A program made the translations under genes and the position numbers. Of a stretch of 10,931 nucleotides of DNA, positions 1 to 5,264 are shown piece after piece. Each line of letters starts with the position of its first letter. Positions within the stretch are counted from its first letter, which is position 1. The stretch is from Candidatus Komeilibacteria bacterium (lineage in GTDB: Bacteria; Patescibacteriota; Patescibacteriia; UBA1558; 2-01-FULL-52-15): the NCBI GenBank assembly GCA_016204595.1, contig JACQKJ010000001.1, forward strand, positions 1-10,931. The letters run 5' to 3'. The notes below the pieces were generated by a model. It did no database searches. It saw only the letters and a program-made list of their open reading frames with translations, and was not told the origin of the DNA.

Positions 1-52
1 CATCACCGCGGAGCTTGCAGAGATTTCGGCAGCAACCCTTGCCATTCGTTAG
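1..52 (+). CDS. atpG: ATP synthase F1 gamma subunit, C-terminal end only (partial)
   Basis: The window opens inside a reading frame that starts at base 2 and ends with TAG at 50-52, giving ITAELAEISAATLAIR. This resembles the usual end of the F1 gamma subunit, the long C-terminal helix with an ITxEL-xEI motif that forms part of the central rotor shaft. The position, 11 bases before the ATG of atpD, fits the standard atpA-atpG-atpD-atpC order. Only 16 residues are visible, so the call rests on the motif plus gene order. Confidence 0.85.
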   Translation, partial: ITAELAEISAATLAIR

Positions 53-63
53 ATTTGAAATAC

Positions 64-1443
64 ATGGAGAAACATATAAACGAAGGTAAAATACAGCAGA
101 TAATCGGTGCGGTGGTCGATGTGCGTTTCGATAAAATATTGCCGGAAATTTTGTCCGCGCTCACGGTCGCGAAGGCGAAGGACAGTGAGATCGTGCTTGA
201 AGTCGCGAAACACATGGGCGGTAACGTGGTCCGGACGATCGCGATGGGTACGACCGACGGCCTTGCTCGCGGCATGAAAGTGGTGGACACCGGAAGCCCG
301 ATCTCGGTTCCGGTCGGCACAAAGACCCTGGGCCGCATGTTCGACCTTTTGGGCAACGCGATCGACGCGAAGGGAAAAGTTGAATCGACCGAACGGTCGC
401 CTATTCATCGCCAAGCGCCGAAGTTCACCGATCAGGCAACGAAGACCGAAGTGTTCGAGACCGGGATCAAGGTTATTGATCTGATAGCGCCGTTCACCAA
501 AGGTGGTAAGGTGGGGCTTTTCGGCGGAGCAGGCGTCGGCAAGACGGTCGTCATCCAGGAGCTCATCCGTAATATCGCGGCCGAGCACGGCGGCTTTTCC
601 GTATTTGCCGGAGTGGGTGAGCGCACGCGCGAAGGCAATGACCTGTATCATGAAATGAAACAATCGGGAGTTTTGGACAAGACAACGCTTGTCTTCGGAC
701 AGATGAACGAACCGCCCGGTGCGCGCGCTCGCGTCGCCCTCTCGGCGCTCACCATGGCCGAATATTTCCGCGACAAGGAAGGAAAAGACGTATTACTTTT
801 CATAGATAATATTTTCCGTTTCACGCAGGCAGGCTCTGAAGTATCGGCGTTACTGGGACGCATGCCGTCGGCGGTCGGATATCAACCGACGCTGGCAACG
901 GAAATGGGAGAGTTGCAGGAACGGATCACCTCGACCAAGCGAGGTTCCATCACCTCGGTGCAGGCTGTATATGTGCCGGCCGATGATCTGACCGATCCGG
1001 CTCCGGCCACGACGTTTTCGCATCTTGATTCTACGGTCGTGCTATCCCGCGGGCTTGCCGAATTGGCCATTTATCCTGCTGTGGATCCGCTTGATTCCAG
1101 CTCCGTCATTCTGGATCCTGAAGTCGTGGGCGAGGAGCACTACAACACAGCCCGCGGCGTGCAGAAAGTTTTGCAGCGGTATAAGGACTTGCAGGATATC
1201 ATCGCTATCCTTGGCATGGATGAATTGTCGGACGAGGACAAACTTGCGGTCGCGCGCGCCCGCAAGATCCAGCGCTTCCTGTCGCAGCCGTTTTTCGTGG
1301 CTGAAGTGTTCACCGGAACAGCAGGAAAGTACGTGCCGCTCAAAGAAACAATCCGAGGTTTCAAGGAGATCTTGGATGGTGCACACGACGATAAGCCTGA
1401 ACAGGCATTTTATATGAAGGGCGGCATTGACGAAGTCAAATAA
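64..1443 (+). CDS. atpD: F1F0 ATP synthase catalytic beta subunit
   Basis: This 459-residue protein is the catalytic subunit of the F1 sector, which makes ATP from ADP and phosphate (or hydrolyses it) as the gamma shaft turns. The length is normal for the family. The N-terminal beta-barrel contains IIGAVVDVRF (residues 13-22). The nucleotide-binding domain has Walker A GGAGVGKT (154-161), the catalytic glutamate in GERTREGND (E186), Walker B-like LLFIDNIFRF (244-253) and the SxxGRMPSAVGYQPTL segment. The DELSD loop (386-390), which contacts gamma, is present and close to the textbook DELSEED. I prefer ATG at 64; a TTG at 55 would add only three residues. Neither start has a clear Shine-Dalgarno sequence, so translation may be coupled to atpG, whose stop lies 11 bases upstream. 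Confidence 0.98.
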   Translation: MEKHINEGKIQQIIGAVVDVRFDKILPEILSALTVAKAKDSEIVLEVAKHMGGNVVRTIAMGTTDGLARGMKVVDTGSPISVPVGTKTLGRMFDLLGNAIDAKGKVESTERSPIHRQAPKFTDQATKTEVFETGIKVIDLIAPFTKGGKVGLFGGAGVGKTVVIQELIRNIAAEHGGFSVFAGVGERTREGNDLYHEMKQSGVLDKTTLVFGQMNEPPGARARVALSALTMAEYFRDKEGKDVLLFIDNIFRFTQAGSEVSALLGRMPSAVGYQPTLATEMGELQERITSTKRGSITSVQAVYVPADDLTDPAPATTFSHLDSTVVLSRGLAELAIYPAVDPLDSSSVILDPEVVGEEHYNTARGVQKVLQRYKDLQDIIAILGMDELSDEDKLAVARARKIQRFLSQPFFVAEVFTGTAGKYVPLKETIRGFKEILDGAHDDKPEQAFYMKGGIDEVK

Positions 1444-1480
1444 AGATGATATAGTATTTTGTTTGCAAATGAGTACTTTT

Positions 1481-1587
1481 ACCCCGTTAGAGACATGCCG
1501 TTATATGCTTCTTTTGCGAACCAGATGCCAACCATTAAAAGGGATTATTATATGATCGTATTGATAATACTATGTCTCTAACGGGGT
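1481..1587. repeat. Perfect 16-bp inverted repeat enclosing the atpD-atpC gap and covering the atpC start
   Basis: The left arm, ACCCCGTTAGAGACAT (1481-1496), is the exact reverse complement of the right arm, ATGTCTCTAACGGGGT (1572-1587). The arms are separated by 75 AT-rich bases. The right arm begins at the A of the atpC ATG and covers its first five codons. In mRNA the arms would form a 16-bp stem that buries the start codon. There is no T-run after the right arm, so it does not look like a standard terminator. Two readings are possible: an RNA structure damping epsilon translation, or the ends of a small invertible segment. Inversion would leave the atpC coding sequence unchanged and swap only its leader. 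Confidence 0.9.
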
Positions 1588-2021
1588 TCACCTTCAAAAT
1601 CGTAACGCCGGAACGGGTGGTTTTCGAATCGCAGGTTTCGCAGGCAACGCTGCCCACGAGAATGGGTGAGATCACGGTGCTGCCGAATCATATACCGCTG
1701 GTTTCGTCAGTTATTCCCGGGGAAATACGCATCGTGGACGAGCAGGGCAGGGAGCATTTGCTCGCGGTCGCAGGCGGGTTCGTGCAGGTGTACCCGGGGA
1801 AGATCGTGATATTGGCCGACCGTTCTGAAATGGCTCATGAGCTTGATGAAGCCCGTGCAGCCGAAGCGCATGAGCGCGCCAGGAAGCTCCTCGAAGCAAA
1901 GACCGGCATGCCTGACCGCGACTATGCTGCGCTCAAGGCGCTCATGGACAAGGAGCTTGCCCGGCTCAAGGTAGCGCGGAAATATAAGGAGCGCGGTATC
2001 AGAACCGGAGATCTGAAGTAA
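1572..2021 (+). CDS. atpC: F1F0 ATP synthase epsilon subunit
   Basis: This 149-residue protein is the epsilon subunit, which binds the gamma shaft at the foot of F1, couples it to the c-ring and can inhibit ATP hydrolysis. The N-terminal beta-sandwich (about residues 1-90) shows the family landmarks FKIVTPERVVFE, MGEITVLPNHIPLVS and LLAVAGGFVQV. It is followed by a charged helical hairpin (DEARAAEAHERARKLLE and onward). The total is slightly longer than the common 130-140 residues because of the C-terminal tail. The ATG at 1572 is the only start that preserves the full sandwich. No Shine-Dalgarno sequence stands at the normal distance; the purine stretch AAAAGGGA near 1537-1544 is too far upstream. 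The start codon lies inside the right arm of the inverted repeat, which is the odd feature of this gene. Confidence 0.96.
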   Translation: MSLTGFTFKIVTPERVVFESQVSQATLPTRMGEITVLPNHIPLVSSVIPGEIRIVDEQGREHLLAVAGGFVQVYPGKIVILADRSEMAHELDEARAAEAHERARKLLEAKTGMPDRDYAALKALMDKELARLKVARKYKERGIRTGDLK

Positions 2022-2061
2022 TTTTGAAAATAAAAATATTTATGAACAGTTCATTAAATCA

Positions 2062-2069
2062 AGGGAGGG
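2062..2069 (+). promoter_or_regulatory. Strong ribosome binding site that fixes the start at 2078
   Basis: AGGGAGGG ends eight bases before ATG 2078. The same frame is open further upstream (TTG 2024, ATG 2042), but those starts have no such site, so this sequence decides the start of the carbonic-anhydrase-like gene. Confidence 0.8.
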
Positions 2070-2077
2070 AATCCACG

Positions 2078-2557
2078 ATGCCGGTTTACCGGATATCGAT
2101 CGAAGAGCTGAGGATGGACATGCACGAGTGTCCAGGAGCGTTTGTCTCCTGTATTGACCCCCGGTTTTTGTCAGCGGACTACAAGTTCGCGCGACATTCA
2201 CTCTGGCCGGGTCAGGATTTCGATCACATCAAGCTACCCGGCGCGGGCATTAACTTTCTGAAGAATCCCAATCGGGACATGCTCATCGCGGTTATCCGCG
2301 ACGTGTGCATGAAACTTCACCACATTAAAGATTTGGCAGTGGTGAACCACTGGGATTGTGGCGCTTATGGTTACTCGCGAAATTTTGCTTCGGCCGAGGC
2401 TGAGGAAAAACGTCACGTCACGGACCTGGCAATAGTCCACGCGATACTCCAGAAGGAGTTCCCGGAACTCAAGATCATTGTGGGCTATAGCAAGCTCATG
2501 CCTCATGGTCTCGAGTACCACCTCTTGCAAGATATCGACCTGGAAAAGGTCGCCTAA
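2078..2557 (+). CDS. Beta-carbonic-anhydrase-like zinc protein
   Basis: The protein has 159 residues. It shows the beta-carbonic-anhydrase metal site: C25-x-D27-x-R29 (SCIDPRF) and H91-x-x-C94 (NHWDCGAYG). Cys25, His91 and Cys94 would bind Zn2+, and Asp27-Arg29 would form the conserved dyad. The family interconverts CO2 and bicarbonate in the cytoplasm. The protein is shorter than classical beta enzymes (about 200 residues or more), and its middle reads KLPGAGINF where the classical family has an RNAGN-type segment. It is therefore better called carbonic-anhydrase-like, with activity unproven. It starts 56 bases after atpC on the same strand, and no terminator is visible between them, so it may be co-transcribed with the ATP synthase genes. 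A strong terminator follows at 2626-2655. No signal peptide is seen. Confidence 0.82.
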   Translation: MPVYRISIEELRMDMHECPGAFVSCIDPRFLSADYKFARHSLWPGQDFDHIKLPGAGINFLKNPNRDMLIAVIRDVCMKLHHIKDLAVVNHWDCGAYGYSRNFASAEAEEKRHVTDLAIVHAILQKEFPELKIIVGYSKLMPHGLEYHLLQDIDLEKVA

Positions 2558-2573
2558 CAGAATCAAGAAAACG

Positions 2574-2609
2574 AAGACCCGCTCAAACCGGAGGGTGCGA
2601 GCGGGTCTT
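2574..2609 (-). terminator. Hairpin oriented as a minus-strand terminator
   Basis: AAGACCCGCTC (2574-2584) pairs with GAGCGGGTCTT (2599-2609), an 11-bp perfect stem with a 14-base loop. Read on the minus strand, the stem is followed by CGTTTTCTTG, a usable T-tract. Read on the plus strand, it is followed by GAATTTATAC, which is poor. I therefore assign it to a leftward transcript, although it could also help end the plus-strand gene before it. Confidence 0.6.
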
Positions 2610-2625
2610 GAATTTATACATAGAG

Positions 2626-2655
2626 CCGGCGGTTCGCGTGAGCGCGAACCGCCGG
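2626..2655 (+). terminator. Strong intrinsic terminator after the carbonic-anhydrase-like gene
   Basis: CCGGCGGTTCGCG (2626-2638) pairs perfectly with CGCGAACCGCCGG (2643-2655) across a four-base loop TGAG. The stem is followed on the plus strand by TATTCTTTTCC. It lies 68 bases after the stop codon at 2557. Confidence 0.85.
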
Positions 2656-2684
2656 TATTCTTTTCCAAATTTCCAGAAATGATG

Positions 2685-2709
2685 AGGGAGGCCTTTTGAG
2701 GGTCTCCCT
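2685..2709. terminator. Third hairpin in the same gap, terminator-like but weak
   Basis: AGGGAGGCC (2685-2693) pairs with GGTCTCCCT (2701-2709) with one G-U pair and a seven-base loop. The flanks (ATTTGG on the plus side, CATCATTTC on the minus side) are only mildly T-rich. It could be a backup terminator for rightward transcription or a structural element of the candidate leftward RNA. Confidence 0.5.
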
Positions 2710-2733
2710 ATTTGGTCTGCGACGTGTGCCTTT

Positions 2734-2799
2734 TTAGGGCGGGGGCCGATTGAACTCGGCCGTGTCGTAGAGGGTGCCTCGGGCGAGCGATGGCGTCAT
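2734..2799 (-). CDS. Micro-ORF of 21 codons with a strong ribosome binding site, ending in three prolines
   Basis: On the minus strand, ATG at 2799-2797 opens a 21-residue frame, MTPSLARGTLYDTAEFNRPPP, closed by TAA at 2736-2734. AAGGAGAA (2812-2805) lies upstream with a seven-base gap from GGAG to the ATG, an ideal Shine-Dalgarno arrangement. The ORF stands downstream of a near-consensus promoter. The three consecutive proline codons right before the stop are notable because polyproline stretches slow ribosomes (established knowledge, EF-P). A GGCCGA/TCGGCC hairpin (2744-2761) overlaps the last codons. I recognise no homolog. It could be a small protein or a regulatory leader peptide, or the ORF may be fortuitous. 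Confidence 0.3.
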   Translation of the reverse strand: MTPSLARGTLYDTAEFNRPPP

Positions 2800-2840
2800 G
2801 CGGGTTCTCCTTGTTCGAGGAGCGTTCGTTGACGACTCAT
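2796..2840 (-). CDS. Micro-ORF of 14 codons overlapping the next by ATGA (possible leader peptide)
   Basis: On the minus strand, ATG 2840-2838 encodes MSRQRTLLEQGEPA and stops with TGA 2798-2796, sharing the sequence ATGA with the start of the 21-codon ORF. It begins about 15 bases after the predicted RNA start and has no ribosome binding site of its own. The ribosome binding site of the second ORF lies inside it. CTCCT (2822-2818) can pair with AGGAG (2811-2807) to hide that site, so reading this ORF could expose it. Such short frames also occur by chance. Confidence 0.2.
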   Translation of the reverse strand: MSRQRTLLEQGEPA

Positions 2841-2862
2841 GCTACTGCACAAGACAAAATCA

Positions 2863-2891
2863 ATCATACACCCGTTTTTGTGAAATGTCAA
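2863..2891 (-). promoter_or_regulatory. Near-consensus sigma70-type promoter on the minus strand
   Basis: Read on the minus strand, TTGACA (2891-2886, all six consensus bases) is separated by exactly 17 bases from TATGAT (2868-2863, five of six). The RNA start is expected near 2855. It is the best promoter match I found in the window, and no large gene lies in front of it. Confidence 0.65.
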
Positions 2892-2919
2892 GGTATATGG
2901 CGAAAAGGTGGCTAAGATA

Positions 2920-2928
2920 TGCTATACT
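2920..2928 (+). promoter_or_regulatory. Extended -10 promoter implying a leaderless mRNA for the gene at 2936
   Basis: TGC followed by TATACT (2923-2928) is an extended -10 element with five of six consensus bases. Only seven bases separate it from ATG 2936, so transcription would begin at or next to the start codon. No convincing -35 is seen around 2900-2905, and there is no Shine-Dalgarno sequence. Confidence 0.6.
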
Positions 2929-2935
2929 TATACCC

Positions 2936-3514
2936 ATGAAACACTTTTACTTGCTCCGCCACACGGAATTCGAGAATCCGGATAATATTTTCCGGGGGCG
3001 TCTTGGGCTTGCGTTGAGCAAGGAGGGCAAGGATCATGCTCGCCGGATCGGAGCATGGTTCAAGGATAAGCATATCTCAAAGATATACTCCAGCGCCGTA
3101 GAACGTTGCAAAGCAACGGCCGAAATTGTTGCACAGAGCATCGACGTGCCGGTGGTATTCGATAAGCGCTTGCTTGAAGTGATGCATGCGATCCAGGGCA
3201 TGAATCTGATCGAGTATCGCAAGGATCGCAATAAGCGCTATTCATTGGTCGACACGCTGGGCGGCGAATCTATGATGGATGTTCAGGTGCGCATGCTGGA
3301 TTTTTTTTACGAAGCAGTAAAAAGAGATGAAGGCAATAGCATCATTTGCTCGCATGGCGATGGACTGTATTTTTTGTATCTTGCGCTGGTAGGGAAAAAT
3401 TTGCCTGAAAAGGTGGGTACCATTGACCGGAGCGAATATCAGGAGAAAGGGACGGTGCGGAGAATTGACGTCGAAGGCGATCAAATTACCGTCGGTTCGA
3501 TCGAAAAATTGTAA
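2936..3514 (+). CDS. Histidine phosphatase family protein (phosphoglycerate-mutase-like)
   Basis: This 192-residue cytoplasmic enzyme belongs to the histidine phosphatase (PGAM) superfamily, which forms a phosphohistidine intermediate. The N-terminal motif YLLRHTE places the nucleophile at His9 next to Arg8. Further landmarks are YSSAVERCKATAE (Arg57), the LLE segment (Glu81) and the second catalytic histidine in CSHGDG (His140). The substrate cannot be told. The usual RHGET is RHTEF here, and the protein is short, so broad phosphatase is safer than glycolytic phosphoglycerate mutase. The frame is open back to 2774, but ATG 2936 is chosen because family similarity begins there and a -10 box occupies the bases just upstream. 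It converges on the minus-strand operon and shares the hairpin at 3527-3561. Confidence 0.88.
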   Translation: MKHFYLLRHTEFENPDNIFRGRLGLALSKEGKDHARRIGAWFKDKHISKIYSSAVERCKATAEIVAQSIDVPVVFDKRLLEVMHAIQGMNLIEYRKDRNKRYSLVDTLGGESMMDVQVRMLDFFYEAVKRDEGNSIICSHGDGLYFLYLALVGKNLPEKVGTIDRSEYQEKGTVRRIDVEGDQITVGSIEKL

Positions 3515-3526
3515 ACAGAATTAATG

Positions 3527-3561
3527 ATGCCCCGTTCGCGACGCAGTTGCGAACGGGGCAT
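3527..3561. terminator. Bidirectional terminator between convergent genes
   Basis: ATGCCCCGTTCGC (3527-3539) pairs perfectly with GCGAACGGGGCAT (3549-3561), and the stem can extend inward by three more pairs including one G-U. It sits 13 bases after the phosphatase stop and 28 bases beyond the stop of the minus-strand 73-aa gene. The flanks are moderately T-rich both ways (TGTGTTCTT on plus, CATTAATTCTGTTT on minus), so it probably serves both operons. Confidence 0.8.
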
Positions 3562-3589
3562 TGTGTTCTTGTCAGGCAGCAGCCAACCG

Positions 3590-3811
3590 CTACCTTTTTT
3601 TCGACGGTTGTGTCTTGGCTTGTTCGCCAAGCGCGGACAGGTCGACTTCGAGCCCCAGGGATTTCGCGAGTTTCACGAAATTCTGTCGAATGCGCTCGAT
3701 CTGCGCCTCTGCTTTTTTTGTTGCGCCAACCCTGCGAAGCAAACCGTTGAACTCCACGAGCGCGTCTCCTCCTACTGCTTCCGCGAGTCTTGCCAGTTTT
3801 TCGTATTTCAT
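3590..3811 (-). CDS. Small hypothetical protein, helical with a basic tail (73 aa)
   Basis: ATG 3811-3809 starts a 73-residue protein rich in Ala, Leu, Lys and Arg and lacking long hydrophobic stretches. It looks helical (LARLAEAVGGDALVEFNGLLRR, then AEAQIERIRQNFVKLAKSLG) and ends in a charged TQPSKKR tail. I recognise no family. The start is firm: AAGGAGG (3822-3816) stands four bases before the ATG and reuses the last two bases of the upstream gene's TAA stop, so the two genes look translationally coupled and their products may work together. The basic C-terminus would allow nucleic-acid or partner binding, but that is only a guess. Confidence 0.75.
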   Translation of the reverse strand: MKYEKLARLAEAVGGDALVEFNGLLRRVGATKKAEAQIERIRQNFVKLAKSLGLEVDLSALGEQAKTQPSKKR

Positions 3812-3815
3812 GCGG

Positions 3816-3822
3816 CCTCCTT
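3816..3822 (-). promoter_or_regulatory. Full Shine-Dalgarno sequence overlapping the upstream stop codon
   Basis: Minus-strand TAAGGAGG (3823-3816) is both the TAA stop of the 401-aa gene and the ribosome binding site of the 73-aa gene. The overlap points to termination-reinitiation coupling. Confidence 0.8.
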
Positions 3823-5026
3823 AGAGAGCAGCCGATGCCTGCTTGATGGATTCTTTCAGCTCCTTGAACTTCGGACTGGTGTCGTTGTTCAGCAGCAGAT
3901 GCTTTGCCGCATCCAGATGCCCAAGTGCGGTTGTGCACACCGGCTTTTCGAGGATCGAGTCGTGGCAATCCAGCAGTTCCTGTATGAGCGTTTGTATTTC
4001 CAGAAGCGTTACGCCGGTTGGAAGTGTTCCGCCCTCATGCTGGAATTTGGTGAGGTGCAGTATCGACCGCTCGATCCGGACCTGGATGTTCTTGATCGTG
4101 ATCGCAATGTCGCACCGCTTGAGGAGCTCACGGAATCGCTGCCAATCCTCGCGTGAAAGTCGCTTCAGCCGCAACGTGTCACGGGCGCTTCGCATGTCTT
4201 CAACAGACCGTAAACACATTTCGCGGTATGGGTTGAATTCCAGTGTCACCAGCTCTTGTGCGAGGAACTCCAGGTGGTCCGCGATAACGATCCTGCGAGG
4301 ATATTCAAACAGCGGCTTGAAGCCGTCAAACTCGAGGAGTTTGTCCAGGAAATCCTTGGTCACCTCGAGATACAGTTCGGCCAGATGGATGAGAGAAAGC
4401 AAAACCTGTTGACGCCCCAGAATGTGCGGCTCGATGCGCATGATCTCATCCACGCGGTTCTGGAGCTCTGTTCGTGCAGCGACGGCTCGCGCCCGGGCTG
4501 CCGGACGATTGATCGGTTCGCCGTTACCGCCCAGCATGGCAAGCACCTGCCTGCGCGCCTCGAGCTTGTATACGTTGCGAACGTGCTTCAAAGGGTCTGC
4601 GATCTGCATGATGAGACCTTGCAGACTTTCATGCACCCGTGCTATGGGCGTTCGTCCGCCCTTGCCCAGTGCTCGCAGATTCAGTTGCAGCGCCGTTTCG
4701 CGTGCTTGGATAAGGAGCTGTTTCTCCCCCTCGTTCAGTTTCGCACCGTACTGGTGGAGAATGTGCACTGTTTGCCGATACGCGGCATACACGCTTGGAA
4801 CGATCTGCCATTCGGGCTGCCTGCGCGCCGTATCCGGGTTCGCAAGCGTTTTCTGTTTCGACCGCTCCCAGTTGGGCACCAGGAACATGCCGGCGTATTT
4901 GCTCGGGTGAGTGACGATGCACAGAAAGATGCCGAAGATCCCGGCCCGCGCAATGAGAAAGACGCTTTTTGCATCCCGCTCGATGACGATCTGCCGATCA
5001 ATACCACCGCCGAGTGCGTGGATCAT
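3821..5026 (-). CDS. Hypothetical protein, mostly helical, with a possible N-terminal hydrophobic anchor (401 aa)
   Basis: ATG 5026-5024 opens a 401-residue protein that I cannot assign to a family. Residues 21-39 (SVFLIARAGIFGIFLCIVT) form a hydrophobic stretch broken by one arginine: a marginal membrane anchor or a buried helix. The rest is predominantly long amphipathic, charged helices (for example EGEKQLLIQARETALQLNLR, and the Arg-rich region around residues 290-340), with few glycines. No nucleotide-binding, metal-binding or protease motif is seen. AAAGGGGG (5041-5034), seven bases before the ATG, supports the start. It leads a two-gene unit with the 73-aa gene and is divergent from the repeat helicase at 5265. 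Both divergent starts are preceded by AGGGGG. Whether this reflects a functional link is unknown. Confidence 0.75.
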   Translation of the reverse strand: MIHALGGGIDRQIVIERDAKSVFLIARAGIFGIFLCIVTHPSKYAGMFLVPNWERSKQKTLANPDTARRQPEWQIVPSVYAAYRQTVHILHQYGAKLNEGEKQLLIQARETALQLNLRALGKGGRTPIARVHESLQGLIMQIADPLKHVRNVYKLEARRQVLAMLGGNGEPINRPAARARAVAARTELQNRVDEIMRIEPHILGRQQVLLSLIHLAELYLEVTKDFLDKLLEFDGFKPLFEYPRRIVIADHLEFLAQELVTLEFNPYREMCLRSVEDMRSARDTLRLKRLSREDWQRFRELLKRCDIAITIKNIQVRIERSILHLTKFQHEGGTLPTGVTLLEIQTLIQELLDCHDSILEKPVCTTALGHLDAAKHLLLNNDTSPKFKELKESIKQASAAL

Positions 5027-5106
5027 GTGATAACCCCCTTTGAAGGAAGCGTTGATTCCGGGCGCTCGTAGCCCGATAGGATCTCAAGGAACTTTTACAA
5101 TAGGGT

Positions 5107-5135
5107 ACCGTAGCATAGGGCAAAAAAATTATCAA
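5107..5135 (-). promoter_or_regulatory. Possible promoter for the 401-aa/73-aa operon
   Basis: On the minus strand, TTGATA (5135-5130, five of six -35 bases) is followed after 17 bases by TACGGT (5112-5107), preceded by TGC as in extended -10 elements. The -10 match is weak (three of six). It would give a leader of about 70 bases. Confidence 0.3.
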
Positions 5136-5149
5136 TTATGAAAGAAGGC

Positions 5150-5179
5150 TTGAATTTTTTCTCAAAGGATGGTTATATA
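5150..5179 (+). promoter_or_regulatory. Possible promoter for the repeat-containing helicase
   Basis: TTGAAT (5150-5155) and TATATA (5174-5179) lie 18 bases apart in the AT-rich gap between the divergent genes. Each matches four of six consensus bases. The leader to ATG 5265 would be about 80 bases. The rest of the 238-base gap (5027-5264) shows only a small CGGGC/GCCCG hairpin near 5058-5075 and no gene I can support. Confidence 0.3.
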
Positions 5180-5264
5180 TATGGTTCTACATACGTCGTC
5201 CTTTTACAACTCAACTTGATCTATAACCTTCACCTTTCCCAGTGACTCATAGGGGGATAACGAA

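Larger units (their letters stand above)
2566..2855 (-). ncRNA. Candidate small minus-strand transcript (small RNA or micro-ORF mRNA)
   Basis: A near-consensus minus-strand promoter (2863-2891) would start RNA near 2855. The first hairpin with a T-tract in that direction is at 2574-2609, so a transcript of roughly 290 nt is predicted. It would carry two micro-ORFs (2796-2840 and 2734-2799), then two more hairpins (2685-2709 and 2626-2655) that lack good T-tracts in this direction. Its 3' end stops just short of the carbonic-anhydrase-like stop codon, so it would not overlap that coding sequence. No known RNA family was recognised. The extent is inferred from signals only. Confidence 0.35.

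Noticed and set aside
55..63. TTG at 55 as the atpD start
   Set aside because: It adds only three residues (MKY), has no ribosome binding site, and ATG 64 is a normal start.
49..1417. Long antisense and alternate-frame ORFs over atpD
   Set aside because: atpD is unmistakable; the others are shadows of its codon bias.
2024..2077. Upstream TTG/ATG starts for the carbonic-anhydrase-like gene
   Set aside because: Only ATG 2078 has a well-spaced strong ribosome binding site, and the extra residues have no family support.
2774..2935. N-terminal extension of the histidine phosphatase back to 2774
   Set aside because: The added residues do not resemble the family, and the stretch holds the extended -10 box at 2920-2928 and a minus-strand promoter.
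3524..5071. Long plus-strand frames opposite the minus-strand operon
   Set aside because: They mirror the codon structure of the minus-strand genes, lack ribosome binding sites and show no protein motifs; the minus-strand genes have firm start signals.
5138..5245. 35-codon plus-strand ORF in the divergent gap
   Set aside because: No ribosome binding site, AT-rich sequence where such a length is expected by chance, and it overlaps the possible promoter of the helicase.
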